From contig NZ_QJRJ01000082.1 of assembly GCF_003254625.1 (NCBI RefSeq), positions 248,001 to 312,000 on the forward strand: 64,000 nucleotides of DNA, read 5' to 3'. Source of the stretch: Flavobacterium ginsenosidimutans (GTDB lineage: Bacteria; Bacteroidota; Bacteroidia; Flavobacteriales; Flavobacteriaceae). Below, piece after piece: positions 53,478 to 63,171 of the stretch (its first letter is position 1; each line of letters starts with the position of its first letter). The notes beneath the pieces are model-generated. The model was given only the letters and a program-made list of their open reading frames with translations. It was not told the origin of the DNA and searched no databases. Both the position numbers and the translations under genes were made by a program.

Positions 53478-54494
53478 TTATTTAGCCAAAAAGAAGGCTA
53501 GTAAATCTTTTTGTACTTGCGCTGTGTTTTCTTGCACTAACCAATGTCCTGAACCAGCAATTTTAGATTCGGTAACATTTTCAGCAACTAATTTTGAGTG
53601 ATCTTTAAGGAAAGCTGCTGCGAAATATTCTCCGCCCATAGCTAATAATGGCATTTTTAGTTTTTTCTTCATGAAAATAACATTGTCTTTTCCGTCTTGA
53701 TCAAATGCTCCAAACCATTTAAAAGCAGCAGTTGTACCACCTTCAACAGCATAAGCTCTAATAAATTCAGCTGATTCTTCTGGCGTAAATGGATCTTTTA
53801 CGTGTCCAACAACTGGCCAAAAATTAGTTAAGAATTCTTTTTCTTTTCCTTTTACAATATCTCCAGAAGCTGGCCATCCGAAGAAACCAAACCACCAAGC
53901 AGATGCTTTTACATTTGACCAAACTGGCTCAACTCCAGGTAAGAGTGCGTCCATCAAAGCTATTTTGGTTACATTATCACCATATTGAGCAGCATAAGCA
54001 TAAGCTACCATAAGTCCGATGTCGTGTCCAGCCAAATTGATTTTTTTATACCCAAGCTGATTCACTAATTCATGAATGTCAGACGCCATCGTTTTTTTGT
54101 CGTAACCGCTTTCTGGTTTGTCTGATTCTCCCACACCTCTTAAATCTGGTGCGATTACAGTAAAATGTTTAGAAAGTTCTGGTAAAAGTCGGTTCCACAT
54201 GTACCAGTTTTGCCCAAAACCGTGAACTAAAACTAACGGATCTCCTTGTCCGCCAATAACGTAGTGAATTTTGATTCCGTTTACAGTTGCTATTGCATGT
54301 TTGAAATTTGCAGGTGGATTTGCTGGAGCAACTTCAGCTGTTTCTGTTGCAGCAGGTTTTGTCTCTGTAACAGGCGTTTCTTCAGCTTTTTTATTGCAAG
54401 AGATTAAAGTCAATATTAAAATAATGGCAGTGAGAAACTGCACAGCTTTTGTTTTAAAATTGAAAAAAGTAGTGTTTAATAAATTTGTTTTCAT
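53478..54494 (-). CDS. alpha/beta hydrolase lipoprotein
   Basis: 338 aa with lipobox LISC (ILTLISCNKKAEE) after a long n-region. Hydrolase motifs: LVLVHGFGQNWYMWN, APDLRGVGESD, nucleophile Asp in NLAGHDIGLMVAY (GHDIG), His in SGHWLVQEN. The Asp nucleophile puts it with fluoroacetate dehalogenases and epoxide hydrolases. Probably cell-surface or periplasmic. Confidence 0.9.
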   Translation of the reverse strand: MKTNLLNTTFFNFKTKAVQFLTAIILILTLISCNKKAEETPVTETKPAATETAEVAPANPPANFKHAIATVNGIKIHYVIGGQGDPLVLVHGFGQNWYMWNRLLPELSKHFTVIAPDLRGVGESDKPESGYDKKTMASDIHELVNQLGYKKINLAGHDIGLMVAYAYAAQYGDNVTKIALMDALLPGVEPVWSNVKASAWWFGFFGWPASGDIVKGKEKEFLTNFWPVVGHVKDPFTPEESAEFIRAYAVEGGTTAAFKWFGAFDQDGKDNVIFMKKKLKMPLLAMGGEYFAAAFLKDHSKLVAENVTESKIAGSGHWLVQENTAQVQKDLLAFFLAK

Positions 54495-54534
54495 GATTAA
54501 AAAATTTTAGAAGTGGTTATTAAATAATGGGTTA

Positions 54535-55332
54535 TTATGAATTTTGCTGAGGCAGTTTTGCAATCCATTCGTGTATGTAAACTGCAATTTCCTGCCATCC
54601 AGGCTGATTTAATACAAAGTGATTTCGATTTGGGAAAACCTTAAAATCGGTGATAGAATCTTTGTCTGAGTATTTTTTGTAATTCGAAAAATTCAATGAT
54701 TCGGGAATGGTATGATCGATTGATCCTGCAATTAGCAAAAGCGGTTTATGTGGTGCTTTAAAATCTACTTTTGCAACAGAAGTTATCGTATCGCGAACAA
54801 TTAATTTAGATTCAGGAATTGCCGATTCGCAATAAGCTTTGTCTTGCCATTCTTCGGGCATTCCATTTGTGAAAGCGTATTGCCATTGCGGAAAACTCAT
54901 TAAGAAAGTTTTCTTTGTAGAAGTGAAAAAGCCAAGAGGTCCCCAACCTGCTTTTAAGAAAGAAAATTTAAACGTCATTATTCCTTGAGGAGGAACAGAA
55001 TGTATTGCAATTGCAGCTGTTGCCAGATTGCGCTGCAGTAATATTTGTGCTATAAGTCCGCCAATAGAGTGCCCAACGAGAATAGGTTTTTGAGGCAGAT
55101 TTTTAGCAATATTTTCAAAATATTCGATTAATTGAGATAATCGTAAACTAGCAATCTGCGGATCTGGATGACGATCGCGTAAAACAGCAGCAGGAGCATC
55201 TTTGTAAGGCCATGCCGGAGCGAGGGTTTTAAATCCTTTGCTCTCAAAAAATAGTTTCCATTCGTCCCAACATTTATTACTGACAAAAGCGCCAGTAATA
55301 AATAGAATAGTAGTAGGGTTTTCGGTTAGCAT
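54535..55332 (-). CDS. cytoplasmic alpha/beta hydrolase
   Basis: 265 aa without signal peptide. Motifs: ILFITGAFVSNKCWDEW, GHSIGGLIAQ nucleophile elbow (Ser), acid in IAGSIDHTIPES and His in PNRNHFVLNQPGW. Substrate unknown. Lies 41 bp upstream of the lipoprotein hydrolase in the same direction. Confidence 0.85.
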   Translation of the reverse strand: MLTENPTTILFITGAFVSNKCWDEWKLFFESKGFKTLAPAWPYKDAPAAVLRDRHPDPQIASLRLSQLIEYFENIAKNLPQKPILVGHSIGGLIAQILLQRNLATAAIAIHSVPPQGIMTFKFSFLKAGWGPLGFFTSTKKTFLMSFPQWQYAFTNGMPEEWQDKAYCESAIPESKLIVRDTITSVAKVDFKAPHKPLLLIAGSIDHTIPESLNFSNYKKYSDKDSITDFKVFPNRNHFVLNQPGWQEIAVYIHEWIAKLPQQNS

Positions 55333-55489
55333 AATACACGTTTTAATGTTATGCCAAACTATAACCTAAAACCGATCCTATTTTTTAATTCATTGATTAT
55401 TAGTTAATTAAATGTTTTTAAGAAATCGTGCCAAACTATATTTCGTTAAAAAACGAAAAAGAGTCAACTTAATATCGTCGGAGTTTATT

Positions 55490-55590
55490 TTAGATTTTAG
55501 ATTTTAGATTGCAGATTTTAGATTTTAGATTTTTCTCGTAGTTACCCAATCTAAATCAGCAATCTAAAATCTGCAATCTACAATCTAAAA
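55490..55590. repeat. TTTTAGA tandem and facing repeats
   Basis: Tandem TTTTAGATTTTAGATTGCAG-like units face AATCTAAAATCTGCAATCTA-like units across a short loop, so the region folds into a long hairpin after the response-regulator gene. Confidence 0.7.
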
Positions 55591-55593
55591 TTA

Positions 55594-57540
55594 TCAAAAG
55601 TGATTTCTCTTTATGCCTAATTTTTGCATTCGCGAAGCTAAAGTAGTAGGAGGCAAGCCAAGTATTTCTGATGCTCCGCCGGTGCCTCTGATTCTTCCGT
55701 TGCATTTTTCCAAAACATTAATAATATGCTCTCTTTCGTTTTCCTGAATGGTTTTAAAATACCACTCATTGGACGTATTGTTTATTTTAATTTCATCCAA
55801 AGATGGAAGCGGAATATGTTCTATAGTATCTGTTTTAGCCAAAAGAATGCTTCTTTCGATAAGATTTTCGAGTTCACGTATGTTTCCTGGCCATTGATAT
55901 GCTAAAAGACTTTTTAAAGCCGTTTCGGATATTTCAGTTACATTTTTTCCAATTTTGGCACTATAAATAGCAATAAAATGTCGGGCAAGAAGTCCAATAT
56001 CTTCTTTACGTTCCCGTAACGGCGGAAGTTGAATTGGAAATACATTTAAACGATAATATAAATCAAGTCTGAAACGGCCATCTGCGACTTCTTTTTCTAG
56101 ATTGCAATTAGTCGCAGCAATTATTCTGACATTAACTTTAACAGAATTACTTCCGCCCACGCGTTCAATTTCTTTTTCTTGAATTGCACGTAGCAATTTC
56201 GCCTGCATTTCCAGAGGCATATCACCAATTTCATCTAAAAATAGCGTTCCATTATGGGCTTGTTCAAATTTACCGATTCGTTTTTCTGTTGCGCCAGTAA
56301 AAGAACCTTTTTCATGTCCAAATAATTCAGATTCTATTAAACTTGGCGGTAAAGCAGAGCAATTTATTTTTACAAACGGACCATTTTTTCTGCCCGATAA
56401 TTGCCGAATACTATTTGCAATGCTTTCTTTTCCAGTTCCGCTTTCGCCTGTAATTAAAACAGTTGTGTCTGCTGGAGCAACTTGTATGATATGATCGAAC
56501 AATTTTAGTAATATTGGACTTTTCCCAACAATGGTTTCAAATCCTGATACTTTTGCATTCTTTCCTGTTTTCTGATTTACAGAAGAACTTTTTTGATCTA
56601 ATTTTTTATCTGCAAGAATTAAATTTTCGATAGCAAAAATTAAAGGTTCCTGAAGTCTCTCACAAAGCGTAAGATGATTTTTATTGTAATTCGTAGCTTG
56701 TCGGCTGAAAAAAGATAAATAGAGACCGCCATTTTCATGAAGTGATAAAGGAACAGGAAGCATCAGATTTGACTTCATGTTCATCGAGTTGGCAATCATT
56801 TTTTTTATTGGCGTTTTATCGCAAATTTTCACAAAATCCTGATCGTTATAGAATGTTGCGTCCGTTTCAACTTTGCTTTTATTTCGCAAATCATTGATTT
56901 CAGATTCTTTTAAAGCCGTAATATTCTGCAATTCCTCGATTCCTATTTTTTGATATTCGTGCAAACCTGTTCTTGAGTATCCCAGAACACGATTAGATAA
57001 TTTACTATCGATATAAAAAATAGCCATTACAAGATCAAAAGAAATGAGAGATTGTAAGGAAGTAATAATGTTCAAAACACGATCGTCCCAAGTACCACTT
57101 TTTTTGACAATTGTTTTGAGTTGTTTTTGAAACAAAAGTTCTTTTCTGATCGAAGATTCAATTCCGTGTTGCTGATGGTATTCAGCGATTTCAATTGTAA
57201 CCAATAAATCTTTTTCACGAAAAGGTTTAACCAAAAATCCATACGGATGTGTCAATTTTGCTTTATTGAGCACTTCTTCGTTAGAATTTGCAGAAAGATA
57301 AATAAACGGAATATTATTTTCTTTGAGTATTTCGGCAAGGTCAATACCAGTTTCTTTTCCCGAAAGGAAAATATCTAAAAGAACCAATTCGGGCCTTTCT
57401 TGAACAATGTAATATTTAGCGTCAGAAACTGATCGTGCCATTCCAATAATAGAATGACCTGCTTTTTTTAGCATTAATCGCAAATGATTTGCTTCTACAA
57501 ACTGATCTTCAACAATAAGAATCTTTAGTGGTTTTGCCAT
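55594..57540 (-). CDS. sigma54-dependent response regulator (REC-GAF-like-AAA-Fis)
   Basis: 648 aa: receiver (1-120, LVLLDIFLSG), GAF-like region (150-310), AAA+ sigma54 activator domain (about 335-565) with GESGTGKESIAN, GSFTGATEKRIGKFE (GSFTGA in place of the consensus GAFTGA loop) and LFLDEIGDMP, and a C-terminal Fis-type HTH (GASEILGLPPTTLASRMQKLGI). It lies 14 bp after the kinase gene at 57555, forming a two-component pair. Targets unknown; sigma54 promoters were not identified here. Confidence 0.95.
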   Translation of the reverse strand: MAKPLKILIVEDQFVEANHLRLMLKKAGHSIIGMARSVSDAKYYIVQERPELVLLDIFLSGKETGIDLAEILKENNIPFIYLSANSNEEVLNKAKLTHPYGFLVKPFREKDLLVTIEIAEYHQQHGIESSIRKELLFQKQLKTIVKKSGTWDDRVLNIITSLQSLISFDLVMAIFYIDSKLSNRVLGYSRTGLHEYQKIGIEELQNITALKESEINDLRNKSKVETDATFYNDQDFVKICDKTPIKKMIANSMNMKSNLMLPVPLSLHENGGLYLSFFSRQATNYNKNHLTLCERLQEPLIFAIENLILADKKLDQKSSSVNQKTGKNAKVSGFETIVGKSPILLKLFDHIIQVAPADTTVLITGESGTGKESIANSIRQLSGRKNGPFVKINCSALPPSLIESELFGHEKGSFTGATEKRIGKFEQAHNGTLFLDEIGDMPLEMQAKLLRAIQEKEIERVGGSNSVKVNVRIIAATNCNLEKEVADGRFRLDLYYRLNVFPIQLPPLRERKEDIGLLARHFIAIYSAKIGKNVTEISETALKSLLAYQWPGNIRELENLIERSILLAKTDTIEHIPLPSLDEIKINNTSNEWYFKTIQENEREHIINVLEKCNGRIRGTGGASEILGLPPTTLASRMQKLGIKRNHF

Positions 57541-57554
57541 TTTATAGAATTAAA

Positions 57555-59165
57555 TTAATCAAGATTACTTTCGTTAATAGTAAATTCCAAAGTTATTTTG
57601 GTGCCTTTTGTATTCGTTATTAAAAACTTTCCTTCGATATCTGCAGCTAAGCCGTGCATTAATTTTATACCTAAAGAAGGATTGTTATAAGGATCAAAAT
57701 CGGGTGGAAGCCCGATGCCATTATCATGAATGATTAGGATATAGTTGTTATTTTCATCTTTTTTAAGTGCGATATTAATGATGCCATTTTGATGATTTGG
57801 AAAAGCATATTTTATTGCATTCGTAACGGCTTCGTTAAAAATGAGCCCAATTGGAATAGAATGAGATAACGGGAGATTAAAGCTGTCTATGTCCAGTATA
57901 AATCGGATATTGTTCTGTATTTCGAAAGAATCTTTTAAATATTCAGTCAGTTCAAAAATGTATGAAGGCATATCAATTATCGATAAATTTTCAGATTGAT
58001 ATAGTTTTTGATGAATTAAAGTCATTGCCTGAATTCTATTCTGACTATTATTAATGGCCTGAATGGCTTCTTCATTCTTTAAATATTCAGCTTGGCTCGC
58101 TAGTAAACCAACAACCATGTGCAGATTATTTTTTACTCTATGGTGAATTTCTCGCAACAGCCATTCTTTTTCGGTTACTAGATTTTGTAGCGTGTTATTT
58201 TTTTTATTGATTTCATTTTGTTGTGTTTCAAGTACTTTATTTGTTTTCTTTTTAAACATAAAACTTTTGTAAAGCAATCCAAGAATAATAAGCAATAGTA
58301 TGACAAAAATGACCATCGAATTGCGTAAGAATATCTCATTTTTAAGTTTAACCTGCTGCAGAAGCGTCTTATTTCTAAGGCGAATCATATCCTTGTTTCT
58401 TCTTTCAGTCTCGTAAATGATATTCAATCTGGCTGATAAATGATAGGTATCTTCCTGTCTCATATTTGCAGCTTTATAAAAAAATGCAGCTTTTTTTAGA
58501 AAATATAAAGAGCTTTCAAAATCAGAACATGAAAAATATAATTCACTAATTTCTCTGTAACAGTCACCAATTCTTGCATTGTTTTTTGACTTTTGGAATA
58601 AGGCTTTAGCTTTGAAAATTGGATATAATATTTCTTTCATTGGGGCTCTGGTACGCATTTTTGCTGACCAAACCATTACCCAAGACTCTGCTAAATCATC
58701 TACTTCACTTGTTTTGGATAAAAAATCTATTGCTTTTTTAGCACAAACTTCTATCATCGTATTATCGTTTCGCAACTGATAGAGCATTGAAAGCTGGAGA
58801 AGACATCTACCCGCATAAACTTTAGAATGAAGAGATTTGCTGAGAGAAAGGGCTTCTTCGGCATATATAAAAGCCATTTCTAACGCTTTTGGACTATTAA
58901 ATGATTCTTGATACCAATCGCTTAATTTCAATAAAATTTTGATTTTATCGATATTTTCAGGCAAACCATCTAATAGCTTTTCGGCTTTTATTACCAGTTT
59001 TTCAGTATAAATAGCCTCTCTGTAAATATCATTTTCAGGATTAGGCAGTTTTTTTTCTGCATTTTCTATTTGATTTTTGCTTTTAAAAGGAGCCAATGCA
59101 TGTATATCTCCGATTGTAAATAATACAAGGAGAAAAATCGAAATTTTAACTTGGTTAGAGAACAT
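57555..59165 (-). CDS. TPR-containing sensor histidine kinase (HisKA_2 type)
   Basis: 536 aa: signal peptide, TPR-like helices up to about 275, one membrane helix (MVIFVILLLIILGLLYKSF), HisKA_2 box LLREIHHRVKNNLHMVVGLLA with phospho-His, and HATPase (EAVTNAIKYAFPN, HDNGIGL). Cognate to the sigma54 regulator that follows. Same architecture as the orphan kinase at 43559. Confidence 0.94.
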   Translation of the reverse strand: MFSNQVKISIFLLVLFTIGDIHALAPFKSKNQIENAEKKLPNPENDIYREAIYTEKLVIKAEKLLDGLPENIDKIKILLKLSDWYQESFNSPKALEMAFIYAEEALSLSKSLHSKVYAGRCLLQLSMLYQLRNDNTMIEVCAKKAIDFLSKTSEVDDLAESWVMVWSAKMRTRAPMKEILYPIFKAKALFQKSKNNARIGDCYREISELYFSCSDFESSLYFLKKAAFFYKAANMRQEDTYHLSARLNIIYETERRNKDMIRLRNKTLLQQVKLKNEIFLRNSMVIFVILLLIILGLLYKSFMFKKKTNKVLETQQNEINKKNNTLQNLVTEKEWLLREIHHRVKNNLHMVVGLLASQAEYLKNEEAIQAINNSQNRIQAMTLIHQKLYQSENLSIIDMPSYIFELTEYLKDSFEIQNNIRFILDIDSFNLPLSHSIPIGLIFNEAVTNAIKYAFPNHQNGIINIALKKDENNNYILIIHDNGIGLPPDFDPYNNPSLGIKLMHGLAADIEGKFLITNTKGTKITLEFTINESNLD

Positions 59166-59267
59166 CTTTAGTACAATTAAACTGGCAATACGAAGGTATT
59201 GATAATTATGCCTCTAAGTTCAAAATATAACGAAATTGATTGCCAACGATATTTCGTTGCTTTTGCC

Positions 59268-60815
59268 TTAAACCAGCTCTTCTTCTTTATTGTTTTGAAG
59301 ATAAGTGATAAAACTTAAAGGCGAAACTCCCGTTACTTTTTTGAAAGTAATTGTAAATCGGCTGTGCGATGCAAAGCCAGCTTGATCTGCTAGATAACTG
59401 ATTTTGTATTTTAAATAAGAAGGATCATTTTTTAAACGATCGACAATATAGTTTATTCGCAATTCATTGATGTATCCAGCAAAATCTTTGGATTTGTGTT
59501 TGTTGATTACATAAGATAAATAGCGATGATTTACATTTAATTCTGCCGCAACCGAATTGATAGACAATGTTTTATTGAGAAATAAATTTGACTTTTCAAA
59601 CTCTTTAATGCTTTCTAAGATACTATTTTCAGTAGCCTCAGACATATATTCTTTTGATGTGTCTTTTTTATATTCTATTTGAACTTCAGAACTTTCAATT
59701 GGTTTATTGTTATTGATAAAAGCCCTAATTTTTTTATAGTCTTGTTTTCTTTTAAAAATATAAAGGGCAATTGTAATTAGAACAGCAAAAATGCAGATGC
59801 CAATAATAATCAGTTTGTTTTTTTTGTATTGCGATTGGCTTTGTAAATGACTTTGCTGAAGTGATTTTATCAGTTCATCTGCAATGACTTTTTTGTTTGC
59901 GTTTTCTGCTTGGCTTAATTTTAGATTCTTTTCATTGTAAACAATGTATTTTTTGCTGTCCGTTTTCTTGTAAAATTCCATCAAAGAGTTGTAAACCTCT
60001 TGTTTTAGTGCCGAATAATCTGATTTATCGGCAATTTCTTCTGCTTTTCCATAATTTGATAAAGCTTTTTTATAGTCTTTTTTAGAAGTATACACATCTC
60101 CTAAACCGTTATAAATAAAACCTCTCAGCGGACTATCATAAGACAAGGATTCTTTGAGTTCTTTTTCAGCTTTTTCATAATGAAATAAAGCAGAATCTGT
60201 TTTGTTCATCTCCAAATAATTTTGGGCAATAAGCTCATCATTAATCGCAATTTGATAATTTTTATCGCTTGTTTTAGCCGCTTTTTCAAACAGCTGAATT
60301 CCTTTTTCAAGATGTAAAATTGCTTTTGCATAATTAGAATCATGCAATTCATAACAAGCCAATTCTTGGGATAAATTTCCTTGAAAGCGATACATTTCGC
60401 CTTTATCTTTGATTTTTTTACTAACGTTAACCGCCTTATTAAGATATATTTTCCCTAAGTTATAGATTTCATTTTCGCGATAAACCGAAGCAAGAAAACC
60501 ATAAATTTTGGCCTGCGCGGCATAATTTTTATCTACTGTAGCTAAACTATCAGCTTGTTTTAAAGTTGCGATTGCTTCATTATGAACTCCGTATTGATAT
60601 AAAATATGCGCTCTTAGCATACGCGTATTTATTCGTTCCAAATTATTCTTCGCAATAGTATAAAGATAATCGGTATTTTTTAAAGCTTTTTTAGGATTTG
60701 AACTGAGCAAAACCTGATAAGTTTCAGCATAAATAGCATCAAAAGTTTTTTGAGAATAGCTCAAATGTGAAGAAAGGAAAAATATATAAAGTAGCAGAGT
60801 AGTTTTAAAATGCAT
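59268..60815 (-). CDS. TPR-domain AraC-family regulator with one membrane helix
   Basis: 515 aa: signal peptide-like start, TPR repeats (about 50-320), a membrane helix (LIIIGICIFAVLITIALYIF) and a cytoplasmic AraC HTH: LSINSVAAELNVNHRYLSYVINKHK and ISYLADQAGFASHSRFTITFKKVTGVSPLSFITYLQ. One-component membrane regulators of this form are common in flavobacteria. It lies 102 bp upstream of the kinase at 57555 in the same direction. Confidence 0.92.
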   Translation of the reverse strand: MHFKTTLLLYIFFLSSHLSYSQKTFDAIYAETYQVLLSSNPKKALKNTDYLYTIAKNNLERINTRMLRAHILYQYGVHNEAIATLKQADSLATVDKNYAAQAKIYGFLASVYRENEIYNLGKIYLNKAVNVSKKIKDKGEMYRFQGNLSQELACYELHDSNYAKAILHLEKGIQLFEKAAKTSDKNYQIAINDELIAQNYLEMNKTDSALFHYEKAEKELKESLSYDSPLRGFIYNGLGDVYTSKKDYKKALSNYGKAEEIADKSDYSALKQEVYNSLMEFYKKTDSKKYIVYNEKNLKLSQAENANKKVIADELIKSLQQSHLQSQSQYKKNKLIIIGICIFAVLITIALYIFKRKQDYKKIRAFINNNKPIESSEVQIEYKKDTSKEYMSEATENSILESIKEFEKSNLFLNKTLSINSVAAELNVNHRYLSYVINKHKSKDFAGYINELRINYIVDRLKNDPSYLKYKISYLADQAGFASHSRFTITFKKVTGVSPLSFITYLQNNKEEELV

Positions 60816-61415
60816 ATAATATTGGTTATAAATTAAATCGATCTGTACTATTTATAATTTAACCGATTATGATTTGTTTTTTAGAAGAGGGTAATGTAGT
60901 TAATATTTTTCAAAATGTGGTTTATGTTACGCTTTCTTAACAACATTAAATTTATATGTGCAATAACGTTCATTAATTGTGTAAAAACACACTTCTCAAA
61001 GGTAAAATGATATTTGGTTGACTTTAATTAAAAAATTTATTGATCATAATGTTTTGTTTGTAATTTGTTGATCAATAATTGTTTATGTTTTTTGCTTTAT
61101 TGTAAATGTTTTATCTATTGCGTAATTGGTAAAGAAACAGGCCATTTTTACCTCTTTCAAATGACTAGTTTCGCGCTCGAATTTTTAGCAAAGAAAAGTT
61201 TAATTTTTGTTTTTAGGACTATTTTTTGTTGGACTGCTGGTTTCACCAAGAAGTTGTAAAGTTTATCCATTAATACATTTTATGCGATTATCAATCGGGC
61301 AATAAGCATACTCCAGAGGGGTCCGGAGTATATTTGATTTATGGTATAGATAAAATGGATTGAACTGAGCAACTGAAACCAGTAGTTTTCAATAAAAACA
61401 ACTTATGTAATTGTA
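60816..61415. other. intergenic region without a convincing gene
   Basis: AT-rich. It includes a hairpin ATACTCC (61308-61314) with GGAGTAT (61325-61331) about 85 nt before the isochorismatase-like gene, and GTGTAAAAACACAC near 60978. A 64-codon frame at 61065 is Cys/Phe-rich and looks like chance. Confidence 0.5.
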
Positions 61416-61895
61416 ATGCGTATGAAAAGAAAATATACTAAATCAGCATTGTTGCTTATTGAAATACAAAATGATTACTTCTACAAAGGCAAAATGGAGT
61501 TTGAAGAAAGTTATGAAGTTGCTTCGATTGCAAAACGTACTTTGGATGCTTTTAGAAAGAAAAGAAAAATAGTTGTTCATATTCAGCATATCTCGATAAA
61601 CAAAAACGCTTCTCATTTTATTGCCGGTACAAAAGGAGCTGAAATATACGATGAAGTTGCACCAATTGAAGGAGAAATGATAATCACAAAAAATAATCCT
61701 AATAGCTTTATTGAAACAGGTTTGCTAGAATACTTAAAAAGCAATCAAATTGAGAATCTTACTATTGTTGGAATGATGAATGATATGTCTAATGATCCAA
61801 CCGTTAGAACTGCAAAAGACTTAGGTTTTAACGTGGATTTGATAGAAAATAATAAACTTAATAAAAAAGAAAAAACGCCTCAAAAATGTTTTTAA
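61416..61895 (+). CDS. isochorismatase-fold protein, probably inactive
   Basis: 159 aa with the isochorismatase plan, but two of three catalytic residues are changed: LLLIEIQNDYF has Glu for the usual Asp, and GMMNDMSNDPTVRTAKDLG has Ser in the place of the catalytic Cys (usual M-C-V). The Lys in ITKNNPNSFIETG is kept. The protein ends early (family about 180), and its last codons and stop fall inside a terminator hairpin, so it is probably truncated. It may bind but not turn over a ligand, or be decaying. Confidence 0.8.
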   Translation: MRMKRKYTKSALLLIEIQNDYFYKGKMEFEESYEVASIAKRTLDAFRKKRKIVVHIQHISINKNASHFIAGTKGAEIYDEVAPIEGEMIITKNNPNSFIETGLLEYLKSNQIENLTIVGMMNDMSNDPTVRTAKDLGFNVDLIENNKLNKKEKTPQKCF

Positions 61896-61905
61896 GGCGT
61901 TTTTC
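61870..61905. terminator. bidirectional terminator overlapping the isochorismatase-like stop
   Basis: AAAAACGCCT faces AGGCGTTTTT with a shared AAAAA/TTTTT centre; the TAA stop (61893-61895) is inside the right arm. Confidence 0.85.
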
Positions 61906-61928
61906 AAATATAAAATTAAACTTCTAAA

Positions 61929-62867
61929 TTAATTAATTTTAACCAAATGAGCTTCGATAGCTGCTCTTTGTGGTTCGTATTGTGCAGGAAGTTTTAAGTT
62001 TTGACCTAATTCTTCTAAGCTTTCGTCTACTGTAAATCCAGGATTGTCAGTAGCGATTTCGAACAAAACTCCACCTGGTTCTCTGAAATAAAGAGAATGG
62101 AAATATTGTCTGTCAATTTGTGGCGTAATCTGCAAACCGTATTCTTCGATTTTTTCTCTGAATTTCATTAAAATTTCATCGTTTTGCACACGGAAAGCAA
62201 CGTGGTGTACAGTTCCGTTGGCATTTAAACCGCGTTTTTCTTCTGGCAATTCTACCAAGTCAACAATAGCAGCATTTTCAACGGCATCAGTTGCATAACG
62301 GTAACGGTTTACATCTTGATCAATCAATTTGTAACCAAATATTTCAGTTAAAACGGCAGCAGTTGCTTTAATGCTATTTAAAGTCAAAGTAATGTTATGA
62401 AAACCTTTTGTAGCTACGTCAGCTTTTACTTCGTCAGTTTCCCAAGCTTTTCTGTTATCGTCTGTTTTTGATTCGATTAACTCTAATTTCAATCCGTCTG
62501 GATCTAAGAAAGTCAAATATTTTTCACCAAACTTTTCAGCTGGTTTATTATAAATCACATTGTATTGATCAAAACGTTTTTGCCAGAAATCAAGACTTCC
62601 TTTTGGAACAGAATAACCAATTTCAGTTGCCATTCCAGAACCTTTTCTTCCTTGCTGAATTCCTTCTCCCCAAGGGAAAAAAGTCAAAATAGTTCCAGCG
62701 CTTCCTACTTCGTCACCAAAGTAAAAGTGATATGTTCCTGGATCGTCAAAATTCACTGTTTTTTTGATGAATCTTAATCCTAAAACTTTTGAATAAAAGT
62801 CAAAATTGCGTTTAGCGTCACCTGCGATTGCAGTAATATGGTGTAAGCCTAAAATTTTATTTTCCAT
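61929..62867 (-). CDS. ring-cleaving dioxygenase family protein (VOC/glyoxalase fold, MhqO-like)
   Basis: 312 aa with two VOC modules: LGLHHITAIAGDAKRNFDFY with YHFYFGDEVGS, and KGFHNITLTLNSI with HHVAFRVQND and FREPGGVLFEIATD. Iron ligands His, His, Glu are present. MhqO-type enzymes are induced by quinones and act in their detoxification. A promoter box TAAATTTG lies at 62906-62913, and a perfect palindrome lies further upstream. Confidence 0.92.
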   Translation of the reverse strand: MENKILGLHHITAIAGDAKRNFDFYSKVLGLRFIKKTVNFDDPGTYHFYFGDEVGSAGTILTFFPWGEGIQQGRKGSGMATEIGYSVPKGSLDFWQKRFDQYNVIYNKPAEKFGEKYLTFLDPDGLKLELIESKTDDNRKAWETDEVKADVATKGFHNITLTLNSIKATAAVLTEIFGYKLIDQDVNRYRYATDAVENAAIVDLVELPEEKRGLNANGTVHHVAFRVQNDEILMKFREKIEEYGLQITPQIDRQYFHSLYFREPGGVLFEIATDNPGFTVDESLEELGQNLKLPAQYEPQRAAIEAHLVKIN

Positions 62868-62905
62868 GGTATTTGAATATTAAATTGTTGTTTGATTTTC
62901 TTTTA

Positions 62906-62913
62906 CAAATTTA
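62906..62913 (-). promoter_or_regulatory. -7 box of the ring-cleaving dioxygenase gene
   Basis: Minus-strand TAAATTTG matches TAnnTTTG, 38 nt before the start; no clear -33. Confidence 0.5.
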
Positions 62914-63062
62914 CGTCTGTTATGGCTGCGCATCGATTAACCTAGATTAAGAAATAAAAAGCCATAGTTTTTTCGAACTTTCTTCTTATAACCAAATAAC
63001 ATTCCGATTATTACAAGGTGTTGAAATACAGGCTTTTTTACAGAATTCCAGTTTTTGTGTTA

Positions 63063-63076
63063 TACGATATATCGTA
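63063..63076. promoter_or_regulatory. perfect 14-bp palindrome between divergent genes
   Basis: TACGATATATCGTA reads the same on both strands. It lies between the ring-cleaving dioxygenase gene and the sigma54 activator and is a candidate operator; no regulator is assigned. Confidence 0.4.
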
Positions 63077-63171
63077 ATTTTATGAAGTAAAAAAGGCATA
63101 TTTAGAAAATCCATAGTTATTTAATAAAGGCTATTTATTAAATTTACCTTTTAACCGCCAAGAAATACCAC

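Noticed and set aside
61065..61259. 64-codon Cys/Phe-rich frame
   Set aside because: No promoter or family signal; composition typical of AT-rich chance frames.
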